Assembly: GCF_000586555.1 (NCBI RefSeq)
Contig: NZ_AZUC01000059.1
Coordinates: forward strand, 119,074-183,073
Direction of reading: 5' to 3'
DNA length: 64,000 bases
Origin: Sporosarcina sp. D27
Lineage (GTDB): Bacteria; Bacillota; Bacilli; Bacillales_A; Planococcaceae
The notes below the pieces were generated by a model. The model was not told the origin of the DNA. It was given only the letters and a program-made list of their open reading frames with translations, and ran no database searches. Shown one piece after another: positions 45,561-53,711 of the stretch. The position numbers were made by a program, and so were the translations under genes. The first letter of the stretch is position 1, and every line of letters starts with the position of its first letter.

Positions 45561-46506
45561 AAAATATTTTCCAATACCTTCAAAACTATTCAGTCGAAAG
45601 AAAGAATTCGTCAAAGCGGTAGACGGTGTTTCATTTACCGTGAATAAAGGTGAGACACTGAGTATCGTCGGTGAGAGCGGATGTGGGAAGTCTACGACGG
45701 GTCGAATGATTATGAAATTACTTGATATCACGGAGGGGAAAGTGATATTCGAAGGGCAAGATATCACTGATATGACTGATGACCAGATTCGTCCCTTACG
45801 TAAAGAATTCCAAATGGTCTTTCAAGACCCATACGCATCCTTGAATCCTAGACTAACGATCAAAGAAATTCTTGAAGAACCCCTCATTGTGCACAATTTT
45901 AACAAGGGAAACCGTAATCAGCGTGTTACGGAGTTACTAGAAGTGGTTGGGCTTAACAAATACCATGCAGATCGATATCCTCATGAATTCAGTGGAGGAC
46001 AGCGTCAACGCATTGGGATTGCACGAGCCTTAGCAGTGAATCCGAAACTCATTATTGCTGACGAGCCTGTTTCTGCGTTAGATGTGTCGATTCAATCTCA
46101 AGTACTGAATCTGATGAAAGACCTTCAAGAGGAATTCGGTTTGACATATGTCTTCATCGCCCACGATTTAAGTGTCGTTGAGCACATTTCCGATCGGGTT
46201 GGTGTGATGTATTTAGGCCGACTAGTTGAACTGGCTACGCGTGATGAACTTTTTGGTAAACCATTACATCCCTATACGAAAGCCTTATTGAGTGCGGTTC
46301 CGATACCCGACCCTACGGTCAAGCGAGAACGAATCATTTTAAAAGGAGATATTCCAAGTCCTGCGAACCCGCCATCCGGCTGCACATTCCACACGCGCTG
46401 TCCATTTGCGCAAGAAACGTGTAAAATTCAAGTGCCGGAATTCCGGGAATTGGAATCCGGACATTATGTGGCATGCCACTATGCTGAGGAGCTTGAGATT
46501 AATTAA
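45526..46506 (+). CDS. Peptide ABC transporter ATP-binding protein (DppF type)
   Basis: A 326-residue ATPase with [23 protein letters not shown] and the tail [16 protein letters not shown]. It overlaps the DppD-type gene by 35 bases with an AAGGAGGT site inside the upstream frame, ensuring coupled synthesis of the two motor subunits. Confidence 0.9.
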   Translation: MNQTLLEVQNVKKYFPIPSKLFSRKKEFVKAVDGVSFTVNKGETLSIVGESGCGKSTTGRMIMKLLDITEGKVIFEGQDITDMTDDQIRPLRKEFQMVFQDPYASLNPRLTIKEILEEPLIVHNFNKGNRNQRVTELLEVVGLNKYHADRYPHEFSGGQRQRIGIARALAVNPKLIIADEPVSALDVSIQSQVLNLMKDLQEEFGLTYVFIAHDLSVVEHISDRVGVMYLGRLVELATRDELFGKPLHPYTKALLSAVPIPDPTVKRERIILKGDIPSPANPPSGCTFHTRCPFAQETCKIQVPEFRELESGHYVACHYAEELEIN

Positions 46507-46507
46507 C

Positions 46508-47485
46508 ATGAAAAAACTTCATATCATCTCGATTCAAAAAGAATATTTAACCATCGTCGCCTATCAACTATTTGATATTTTTGGTGATCAAGTGGAGTTA
46601 TACCCTATTACACTACAGCAATTGACAATGGAGACGGTAGCTGAGGGCGATTTGGTGCTGTTATCGAAGGAAATCCTGAGGGGAATAACAGCTTCATTCA
46701 TCCCTGCTTCATGTCCCGTCATTGTAGCAAATCGGGAAGTGAACATTGCTGCAACAGAAAAACTATCAGAGCTACCATTGGGTCAGCGTATCCTGATTAT
46801 CAATGATACGGTAGAACATGCAGTTGAAACGGCTACTTCTTTAAAAAAGATTTATTATGAGCACCACTATAAAACCTATGATCCGATGAATGCAGTTCCT
46901 TCGGATATCGACTGGATTGTTACACCTGGAGAGATGGAATTGGTCCCAGCGGCGTTTAAAAATGTAATAGACATCGGTCCACGAACTCTGGACTTTTTAA
47001 CAATCGTACAGGTTGAGGCAGAACTTAAAACAACTATATCTGAAATCGTCCTGATGAACCGCTTTTTCAAATCACAAGTTTCGGTTGAGTTGAAACGAAA
47101 ATTGACTACTATGGAGAACGAAACAGGAACTACACAAGTAGATATAGTAGCAGTTGAAAATCGGAAAGAAAGTCACTTCACACTTAGCTTGAGTGAGATT
47201 GACGGGATTAAGGATAAAATAGAAACTCATGGATTCCTAGATGAAAGTCTTGTTATTTTGTCTATATATAAGGAAGGAAAAGAATCGTATGAGCTATTAG
47301 GTAGAACAAAAGTGAAGGAGCGATTGGTTCAGAGAGGAATAAAATTATCTGACCAACAATTGCGGTTACGACTTGAAATTATGCAGGATGAACAACTAAT
47401 TCATGCTCGAATTGGGCGGGGAGGAACACGGATTTCTGAAAAAGGGGAAGCGTTTCTTGAGTATTTCATGGGCATGAAAGAATAA
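46508..47485 (+). CDS. Regulator with sigma-54-activator-type sensor domain and winged helix, no AAA+ domain
   Basis: A 325-residue protein. Residues about 20-180 match, from memory, the sensory domain found at the N terminus of some Firmicute sigma-54 activators: CPVIVANREVNIAATEKL, LIINDTVEHAVETA, DWIVTPGEMELVPAAFKNV and IDIGPRTLDFLTIV. No Walker motifs follow. The C-terminal 70 residues form a winged helix like those of NrpR or RNase R regulators (LLGRTKVKERLVQRGIKLS, then RGGTRISEKGEAFLEY). I start at ATG 46508, one base after the DppF-type stop; an open frame extends 34 codons further upstream inside that gene. It likely senses a peptide breakdown product and controls this operon. Confidence 0.7.
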   Translation: MKKLHIISIQKEYLTIVAYQLFDIFGDQVELYPITLQQLTMETVAEGDLVLLSKEILRGITASFIPASCPVIVANREVNIAATEKLSELPLGQRILIINDTVEHAVETATSLKKIYYEHHYKTYDPMNAVPSDIDWIVTPGEMELVPAAFKNVIDIGPRTLDFLTIVQVEAELKTTISEIVLMNRFFKSQVSVELKRKLTTMENETGTTQVDIVAVENRKESHFTLSLSEIDGIKDKIETHGFLDESLVILSIYKEGKESYELLGRTKVKERLVQRGIKLSDQQLRLRLEIMQDEQLIHARIGRGGTRISEKGEAFLEYFMGMKE

Positions 47486-47495
47486 GAGGTGGATC

Positions 47496-48314
47496 ATGAG
47501 GATCTATATTTCCGCAGATATTGAAGGCGTGTCCGGTGTCGTTCATGGTGAGCATACGTTGCGCGACGGGAAAGAGCACGATTATGCACGTAAGCTCATG
47601 ACCGAAGAAGTAAATGCGTGTATCGAAGGGGCGCTGGAAGCAGGTGCAGATGAAATTGTAGTCAATGATTCACACGGAACGATGCGCAACATTTTACCAG
47701 ATCAGTTACATAGTAGAGCAAGGTTGTTAATGGGATCTCCTAAAAAGCTTGCTATGGTGGAGGGACTCACATCTGAATATGATGCGGTTCTATTCGTTGG
47801 CTATCATACCAGGGCGGGATCTAATGGCATTCTCAATCATACGTTTAGTGGCAGAGTTATTAAAACGATTAGAGTCAATTCCATCGATATGGGTGAATTT
47901 GGACTAAATGCATTAGTCGCAGGATATTATAAAGTTCCCACTGTATTTGTTTCTGGCTGTAATTTACTGGCGGATGAAGCCCGAGCAGTCATTCCGGAAA
48001 TTGAGTCGGCAATCGTAAAAGAATCGATTTCCCGAACGGCAGCTTTAAATCTAAGCCCAGCGGAATCTCGGTTGCTGATACGGCAAGGTACAAAGCGGTC
48101 ATTGAAGGATGTCCGCAGTAAAACACCATTTAGGATGGAAGGACCTTTTACGGTGGAAATCGAATTTTTGAATACAGGATATGCCGATGCGGCTGAAATC
48201 GTGCCAATCTATGAACGCAGCAATCCGTTGACGGTTCGTTTTACGAATCAGGATTGGTTGCATTGCTATCGTCTCATTCGTGGTGCAATAATGATCGCTA
48301 ATTCAGTTCAATGA
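47496..48314 (+). CDS. dppA: D-aminopeptidase DppA (peptidase family M55)
   Basis: A 272-residue zinc peptidase. Metal ligands fall in ISADIEGVSG (Asp and Glu), NDSHGTM (His), VGYHTRAG (His) and DMGEFGLNA (Glu), the complete M55 set. Bacillus subtilis DppA, first gene of the dpp operon, cleaves D-Ala-D-Ala and other D-amino-acid peptides and forms a decamer. Here it follows the importer and its regulator by 10 bases, implying import and hydrolysis of D-amino-acid peptides such as cell wall fragments. Confidence 0.9.
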   Translation: MRIYISADIEGVSGVVHGEHTLRDGKEHDYARKLMTEEVNACIEGALEAGADEIVVNDSHGTMRNILPDQLHSRARLLMGSPKKLAMVEGLTSEYDAVLFVGYHTRAGSNGILNHTFSGRVIKTIRVNSIDMGEFGLNALVAGYYKVPTVFVSGCNLLADEARAVIPEIESAIVKESISRTAALNLSPAESRLLIRQGTKRSLKDVRSKTPFRMEGPFTVEIEFLNTGYADAAEIVPIYERSNPLTVRFTNQDWLHCYRLIRGAIMIANSVQ

Positions 48315-48343
48315 CAAAGCCCAAGGTGAAGGAGAGGTTGTAA

Positions 48344-49045
48344 ATGAACCCTTTGATTGGAATTACATGTCATCATGATTTGGAGTATCAATACATGCTC
48401 AATCATTCTTATGTTCAATCCATTACTGAAGCGGGAGGTATTCCGCTGTTGCTTGCAACGGGGATGAAGAATAATGTGGGGAAGTTGGTAGAGCGCTTAG
48501 ATGGTCTTTTACTGTCAGGTGGATTCGACATTAATCCATTATTCTATGGCGAGGAACCAATCAAAGACCTTGGAGAAATCTCACCGGGGCGGGATGACAA
48601 CGAAATGGAATTAGTTCGTGCCTTTCTTCAAGCTGATAAACCCGTCTTAGGGATATGCCGTGGTCATCAAGTTTTGAATGTCGCTCAAGGAGGCACCTTG
48701 TATCAAGATATTCACGCACAAATCGAGGGGGATGTCCTTCAACATGTGCAGAAGGCGAGAAGGGAACACTTGTCCCATCGTGTTAAATTAGTGGATGATA
48801 CCAAGCTTTCAAATATCTTCGAAACATCTAGTATTCTTGTGAATTCCTTTCATCACCAAGCAGTTAAAGAAGTCGGTGATTCCTTTATAGTATGCGGTAC
48901 GTCAAGCGACGGTGTTATTGAAGCAATCATGAGTGAGAGGCACAAGTTTGTTATAGGCGTTCAATGGCATCCTGAAAACACAGCATGTGCAGGAGACGGT
49001 CCGTCGAAGAAGCTGTTTGAGGCGTTTGTAAAAGCGTGCAATTAG
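48344..49045 (+). CDS. Gamma-glutamyl-gamma-aminobutyrate hydrolase family protein (PuuD-like)
   Basis: A 233-residue class I glutamine-amidotransferase-fold hydrolase. The nucleophile is in GICRGHQVLNVAQGG, and the His-Glu pair in GVQWHPEN. Relatives hydrolyse gamma-glutamyl amides. As last gene of the peptide operon it could release glutamate from gamma-glutamyl or iso-D-glutamyl peptides, which are present in murein; this is inference. GAAGGAGAGG precedes the ATG, and a strong terminator follows. Confidence 0.85.
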   Translation: MNPLIGITCHHDLEYQYMLNHSYVQSITEAGGIPLLLATGMKNNVGKLVERLDGLLLSGGFDINPLFYGEEPIKDLGEISPGRDDNEMELVRAFLQADKPVLGICRGHQVLNVAQGGTLYQDIHAQIEGDVLQHVQKARREHLSHRVKLVDDTKLSNIFETSSILVNSFHHQAVKEVGDSFIVCGTSSDGVIEAIMSERHKFVIGVQWHPENTACAGDGPSKKLFEAFVKACN

Positions 49046-49063
49046 GTTAGAAAGTCAATACGC

Positions 49064-49106
49064 AAAAAGAGGAAGCCGACTCCAAGTGAAGAGGCTTCCT
49101 CTTTTT
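49064..49106. terminator. Bidirectional terminator between converging genes
   Basis: AAAAAGAGGAAGCC pairs perfectly with GGCTTCCTCTTTTT. U-runs are present for both directions, ending the peptide operon and the PepSY membrane gene. Confidence 0.9.
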
Positions 49107-49125
49107 AATTTAAATTCTAATGTGA

Positions 49126-50496
49126 TCAGTTCATGTTGTAAGGATCTTTCTTATGATTGACCAAGTACAAGACCCCTTCAATTGCCAGTACAACTATCAA
49201 CGAAATTCCAAATAGAGGCATGATGATTCCTAAAATTACCATTAACACAATAAACCCGATGGAAATGCCGCTCGTTGTTTTAGGAGGAGACGAAAGATTC
49301 CCTTTTCTCTTCCTCGACAGCCACATTTTAAAACCATAGAAAATCAAGAACAAGAATGCAATACAGACAACTAAGTTAATGATTTTATTGGGCCATCCGA
49401 ACAAATGGCCTTCATGTAATGGAATTCCCCATGTAAACCATTTTGCCAAAATCCCATAATCGTCATAACCGACTTTGGAAATTAAATCTCCACTGTATTG
49501 GTCAAAATAAGAAGTCATTTCCTCTGCAGGGCTGACGTCTAATCCAGTGACGCCGGTATTACTTCCTTTAGACACAGTGAATACTCCATCTTCAGAAAAA
49601 GGATAAACAATTGAATACGGTTTCGAGATTCCAGCGTCTCTTGCTTTCCACAAGAGTTTTTCAACTAGAATGCCATCATTCCCCATATCCATTCCAGGCA
49701 TCTTACCGTGACCTCCATGATTTGCGTGTGGATCAGGCTTTTCTGATTCAGGCGCTTCCTCTTTCCGAGTTGCCCATGGAATTTCGCTCATATCGGAAGT
49801 CGGTGGTTGCTGCTGAAGCAACGGCGTTCCGATGGAAGGGTGTTCCTGTGATGCTGTGTAGATGAAGTTCCCCATAAACGCAGACCAAGGAAGACCTGTA
49901 AAAATGAGGAAGATCATTGGAATCGTAATGATTGTCCCGATGAGTGCATGGATCCTTTTAAGTCTTAAGCGGGGTGTCGATTTCTTAGGTTTTTTTAGCG
50001 CACGACTTTTAAATGTCATATAAAGTCCGGAAAATAATAAAAAGATTGCCCAGCATGCAGCCAATTCAACTAAGTAATTCAAGACGGTTCCACCAACAAA
50101 GAGTGAACTATGGATGTTTCTCATAATGTTAGCGTACGTATACTTTGGATTTTGTGATCCCACGATTTCATTATGTTCATCTAAAAATACATACTTCTCT
50201 TCGCCAGATTCAGATGACAACGTTATCCTCGTATTATAAGGTTCATCCATGATCATAATCTTGGCTACTTCAAATCCTTCATTCTCATGCTTTACAAGAG
50301 AAATTCCTTCGTCGATTGTTAGTTGATACGTTTCTTCGCTGTTGCCAAAAAAGAGATCTTTATATGCGACGTTTTCTACATTGTTATAAAACAAGTATCC
50401 GATACCGCTCAGCGTCAGCGTAATCAGTAGTGGAGCCATGAACAACGCACCAAAAAAATGCCATCGCCAAAATCGATTATACATCCCCTTTTTCAT
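49126..50496 (-). CDS. PepSY-associated transmembrane protein with His/Met-rich loop
   Basis: A 456-residue PepSY_TM family protein opening with the conserved RFWRWHFFGALF and a first membrane helix (about 14-36). Further helices lie near 145-165, 190-212, 375-395 and 420-445. The large outer loop contains PHANHGGHGKMPGMDMG (about 255-271), rich in His and Met and of the kind that binds copper or other metals. The family includes proteins linked to siderophore and metal reduction (PiuB, FsrB). The ATG follows GGAGGGAACG. It is a single gene with its promoter in 50497-50842. Confidence 0.82.
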   Translation of the reverse strand: MKKGMYNRFWRWHFFGALFMAPLLITLTLSGIGYLFYNNVENVAYKDLFFGNSEETYQLTIDEGISLVKHENEGFEVAKIMIMDEPYNTRITLSSESGEEKYVFLDEHNEIVGSQNPKYTYANIMRNIHSSLFVGGTVLNYLVELAACWAIFLLFSGLYMTFKSRALKKPKKSTPRLRLKRIHALIGTIITIPMIFLIFTGLPWSAFMGNFIYTASQEHPSIGTPLLQQQPPTSDMSEIPWATRKEEAPESEKPDPHANHGGHGKMPGMDMGNDGILVEKLLWKARDAGISKPYSIVYPFSEDGVFTVSKGSNTGVTGLDVSPAEEMTSYFDQYSGDLISKVGYDDYGILAKWFTWGIPLHEGHLFGWPNKIINLVVCIAFLFLIFYGFKMWLSRKRKGNLSSPPKTTSGISIGFIVLMVILGIIMPLFGISLIVVLAIEGVLYLVNHKKDPYNMN

Positions 50497-50842
50497 CTCG
50501 TTCCCTCCTTGTTCAGTTAGTTATTATTTAGAAGCTAACGTATTCATTCACAATTTGGATCACTATTTTCAGCATAATAATAGGTTGTCCAAAAAAGAGC
50601 GAGAGAAAACGTGTGATTGCTTCTACGATAGACACCTAGACGTTTATAACATTCAATTGTGAACTAAAAAAGAATAGATGCAAAACTTTAGCTAATTTTT
50701 TCTCTTCACAAAATCTTTAGCAATAGTCCGATTTTTGTGTGGACTTTATTTTTTAAAGCATTATGATTGAATTAATGGAAAAATATCACAATAACTAGAG
50801 TCGTGAACAAAATCGTTTAGGCAATAGAAAGAGGGGCTTATT
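50497..50842. other. 346-base gap between divergent PepSY membrane and NERD genes
   Basis: AT-rich and without a supported reading frame. I looked for a Fur-type or CopY-type operator before the metal-linked gene and saw none. Promoters of both genes must lie here, but no clear -35/-10 pair stands out. Confidence 0.4.
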
Positions 50843-51754
50843 ATGTCTGGGTTTTTTGAAGGAATTTTAACTGGTGTATGGATGTATACCAAGTCACCGC
50901 TATTTTATGTGTTAATTGGTCTTCTGCTTTTGCGTGGAGTGTATCGGATCAAACGTCCTGCTATCCGAGGGGCGATAGGTGAGTGGATGGTGAATCGAAA
51001 ACTTACGAAGCTTGGTGCTGAATATCATATTTTTGCAGACGTATATGTACCGAATGGGGAGGGCGGATACACACAAGTCGATCATATCGTGCTATCGCCT
51101 TACGGAGTGTTTGTCATTGAGACGAAGCATTACAGCGGTTGGATATACGGAAGTGAACGACAGAAAAATTGGACGCAAGTGATTTACAAGCGCAAGGAAC
51201 GTTTGTACAATCCGATTTGGCAAAACTACGGACATATCCAGTCACTCAAAGGTTATTTACATAAGGAAGAATTGGACGTGCATTCGATAATTTCGTTTTC
51301 AAGTGATGCAACTTTCAAGTTTAAGGAGCCATTTGAAACTGCATATGTTATTCATGTCAATGAGCTGAATCGTGTCATTAAAAACTATCACGAAACCGTG
51401 TTTACGGAAATAGAACTCAGTCACATGAACCAGTCGCTTGAAAAGTTGTTGATTACAGAGAAACAAGAAAAACGGAAAGTGAAGAAGGAACATCTCCATT
51501 CTGTAAAAAGCAAACAGAAGGAACAGAAGCCAAGACAATCGGTAAATACAAAGTCAAAACAGCAGAAGAACGCTAGCAAAGAACTAAATCAGGTAGAGTT
51601 AAAAAAACGAGTGGATGTGACGAAACCAATAGAATCGGTTGGCAACTGTCCTCGTTGTGCGAGTGAACTCGTTCAGCGCAAGGGGAAGTTTGGAGAATTC
51701 ACGGGCTGTAGTGCTTATCCTAAGTGTCGTTATACGTTGAAAACTAAAGCATGA
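50843..51754 (+). CDS. NERD domain protein with C-terminal topoisomerase-type zinc finger
   Basis: A 303-residue protein. A membrane anchor lies at about 14-32. The nuclease-related NERD domain follows, with RGAIGEWMVNRKL, YTQVDHIVLSPYG and FVIETKHYSGWI, the last two carrying the restriction-endonuclease-like D...E-x-K residues. A Lys/Gln-rich linker (about 205-265) leads to a four-cysteine zinc finger CPRCASEL ... CSAYPKCRY of the topoisomerase I C-terminal type. It is probably a membrane-tethered DNA-binding or DNA-cleaving protein of unknown role. AGAGGGG precedes the ATG. Confidence 0.82.
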   Translation: MSGFFEGILTGVWMYTKSPLFYVLIGLLLLRGVYRIKRPAIRGAIGEWMVNRKLTKLGAEYHIFADVYVPNGEGGYTQVDHIVLSPYGVFVIETKHYSGWIYGSERQKNWTQVIYKRKERLYNPIWQNYGHIQSLKGYLHKEELDVHSIISFSSDATFKFKEPFETAYVIHVNELNRVIKNYHETVFTEIELSHMNQSLEKLLITEKQEKRKVKKEHLHSVKSKQKEQKPRQSVNTKSKQQKNASKELNQVELKKRVDVTKPIESVGNCPRCASELVQRKGKFGEFTGCSAYPKCRYTLKTKA

Positions 51755-51847
51755 TCGAGGAGAGTTCTTCTGCTTTAGATTTTCAATCATAGTATCTGTA
51801 ACATTTATTGTTTATCCGAGTCTACTTACACAAAGGGAGAGATGACG

Positions 51848-52231
51848 ATGAGACTTCTTGTAGTTGGAATCGTACTTAGTGTGCTAGTTTTGACGAGCTG
51901 TACCTCGCGATCAGGTACGATCACTGAATCCTCTAGCAAACCTCCAGACGCAGACGAGGTGTTAAGACAAGAACCGGACGCAGACATCTTTCAATGGGAC
52001 GGTTCTGTCTACCAGGCAGACGTGGAGTGGGTCCAAGAGTTGGAGCTCACTAAGAATGAACTACTTGGTGAAATCGTTAATAATGCCCAAAACCCGAAAG
52101 ACTTTCAAAATGGAACGGCTACAAAGTTGCCTATTGGTTCTATGATTTATTCAACGAATGAAGGTGGATTGTATATACTCGTCGAAGTGGATGGTGAATT
52201 GCGGAAGTATTTGCTGCTAGCAGAGGGCTAG
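51848..52231 (+). CDS. Small lipoprotein of unknown function
   Basis: A 127-residue protein with a lipoprotein signal ending VLVLTSC (Cys18). The mature part is acidic, with VQELELTKNELLGEIV and a short beta-rich C terminus (GGLYILVEVDGELRKYLL). The ATG at 51848 has AGGGAGA eight bases upstream and is preferred over the ATG at 51842. It is likely anchored on the outer face of the membrane. Confidence 0.7.
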   Translation: MRLLVVGIVLSVLVLTSCTSRSGTITESSSKPPDADEVLRQEPDADIFQWDGSVYQADVEWVQELELTKNELLGEIVNNAQNPKDFQNGTATKLPIGSMIYSTNEGGLYILVEVDGELRKYLLLAEG

Positions 52232-52274
52232 GTTTACGTTTTAAAGCGTCATTATATAGGAAAGAAGGAACGTG

Positions 52275-52814
52275 ATGAAAACACATTCAATTGAGCTTCG
52301 CAAATTAATAGAAGAAGACAAATATAGACTATTGAAATGGCTGACGGATCCACAAGTTCTTCAATTTTATGAAGGGCGTGATAACCCATTTACTCTGTTC
52401 AAAGTGGAGGCGTCCTTCTTTGATGGAAATCTGGAGGAAACGAGATATATTGTCATTCGCGAGGATACCCCGATTGGTTACATTCAGTATTACCCGATTG
52501 GGGAGGACGAAAGGAAAATCTATGAGTATAGTGATTCGCAGGATGTCATTTTTGGTATGGATCAGTTTATTGGCGAGCCTGAGTACTGGGACAAAGGAAT
52601 CGGAACTGATCTTGTTAACTTAACGATTGAGAGGATAATTATAGAAAAACAAGCAAGTCGTATTGTGTTGGATCCTCAAACGTGGAATGAACGGGCGATT
52701 CGTTGCTATGAAAAGTGTGGTTTTCAAAAAGTGAAATTGCTTCCTGAACACGAGTGGCACGAAGGGGAATATAGGGATTGCTGGCTGATGGAGTATGTTG
52801 TAGACATTCAATGA
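52275..52814 (+). CDS. GNAT acetyltransferase of the AAC(6')-like group
   Basis: A 179-residue N-acetyltransferase. The acetyl-CoA site is represented by GIGTDLVNLTIERI, preceded by FIGEPEYWDKG, and the C-terminal half has DPQTWNERAIRCYEKCGFQK. These blocks and the ending DCWLMEY resemble the aminoglycoside 6'-N-acetyltransferase branch of the GNAT family. Chromosomal relatives in Bacillales mostly have unknown substrates, so resistance activity is not claimed. AAGAAGGA precedes the start (GTG at 52272 is an alternative). Confidence 0.8.
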   Translation: MKTHSIELRKLIEEDKYRLLKWLTDPQVLQFYEGRDNPFTLFKVEASFFDGNLEETRYIVIREDTPIGYIQYYPIGEDERKIYEYSDSQDVIFGMDQFIGEPEYWDKGIGTDLVNLTIERIIIEKQASRIVLDPQTWNERAIRCYEKCGFQKVKLLPEHEWHEGEYRDCWLMEYVVDIQ

Positions 52815-52868
52815 TGTCGTCAGCAAGATTATCAAGAAGTCATAGCAGTCTTCTAAGGAGGAGTATCA

Positions 52869-53333
52869 TTGAATTACATACAAAATATGCGCAAGTTGAT
52901 TGGTCATGAAACACTCTTTACTGTCGGATGCGGAGTGATGATTGTTCAGAATGACCAGCTCTTATTGCAGCATCGAACTGATGAAGACAGCTGGTGTATT
53001 CCAGGGGGAGTTATGGAGCTGGGAGAAACGTTTGAAGAAACTGCGAAACGTGAAGCGCTTGAAGAAACTGGATTATCTGTCGAACGGCTGGAGTTGTTTG
53101 GTATATATTCGGGTGAAGATTGCTATGTCGAATACAGTAATGGAGATCATGTCTATAGTGTCCAGGTGATTTTCACTGCACATTCAATTTCCGGGGAATT
53201 GCTTCAAAAAGGAGAGGAAAGCAGGGAGCATCGTTTCTTTGCTTCAAGTAACTTACCTGATAATCTAAACTTGAGACAGCAATCTTTTATCTTAGACTGG
53301 GCTAATGGGGCACAGTTACCAGTTATACGCTGA
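52869..53333 (+). CDS. Nudix hydrolase
   Basis: A 154-residue protein with a complete Nudix box: GGVMELGETFEETAKREA continuing LEETGL, matching G-x5-E-x7-REUxEExGU. It hydrolyses a nucleoside diphosphate linked to some other moiety; the substrate is unknown. The TTG start at 52869 has AAGGAGGAG just upstream. It follows the GNAT gene by 54 bases and both may share a transcript. Confidence 0.85.
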   Translation: MNYIQNMRKLIGHETLFTVGCGVMIVQNDQLLLQHRTDEDSWCIPGGVMELGETFEETAKREALEETGLSVERLELFGIYSGEDCYVEYSNGDHVYSVQVIFTAHSISGELLQKGEESREHRFFASSNLPDNLNLRQQSFILDWANGAQLPVIR

Positions 53334-53493
53334 CTATATGTTGTTGAATGAAACTTCCTTTAACTTTGTAATTCAAGGCAATTTAATAAAATGGGAGTAG
53401 TATGTTCCTCGTGAACTGATGAAGTGAACAGATGTGGATTATTGAGGATGGTGGAACCATCAAGTATCCGAAAATCGTTTCATAACTCATTCC

Positions 53494-53524
53494 AAACAGT
53501 CTCTTACTACGAGACTGTTTTTTT
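53494..53524 (+). terminator. Intrinsic terminator after the Nudix gene
   Basis: AAACAGTCTC pairs with GAGACTGTTT around TTACTAC, followed by TTTTG. Otherwise the 53334-53711 gap shows no gene. Confidence 0.88.
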
Positions 53525-53711
53525 GTGACTGAATACCCATTTTAAATAATCAGAAATATAGAGCGTATGACATACTGGAAAACCATGAATATTCCCATAA
53601 AGACGCATAGTCGCTATTCCATGGGAGTGGTACTCTTGAATTGAAACTAGGATTCTTACAATAGATAGTTTATCTATTGAACGAATTCATTCCAACGAGG
53701 AGTGTGAGGCA

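Noticed and set aside
46406..46507. A 34-codon upstream extension of the winged-helix regulator
   Set aside because: It lies wholly inside the DppF-type ATPase gene and looks like out-of-frame sequence; MKKLHIIS at 46508 is the natural start.
50497..50842. Fur or copper-repressor operator upstream of the PepSY membrane gene
   Set aside because: No GATAATGAT-type or TACA-N2-TGTA-type palindrome could be seen in the gap.
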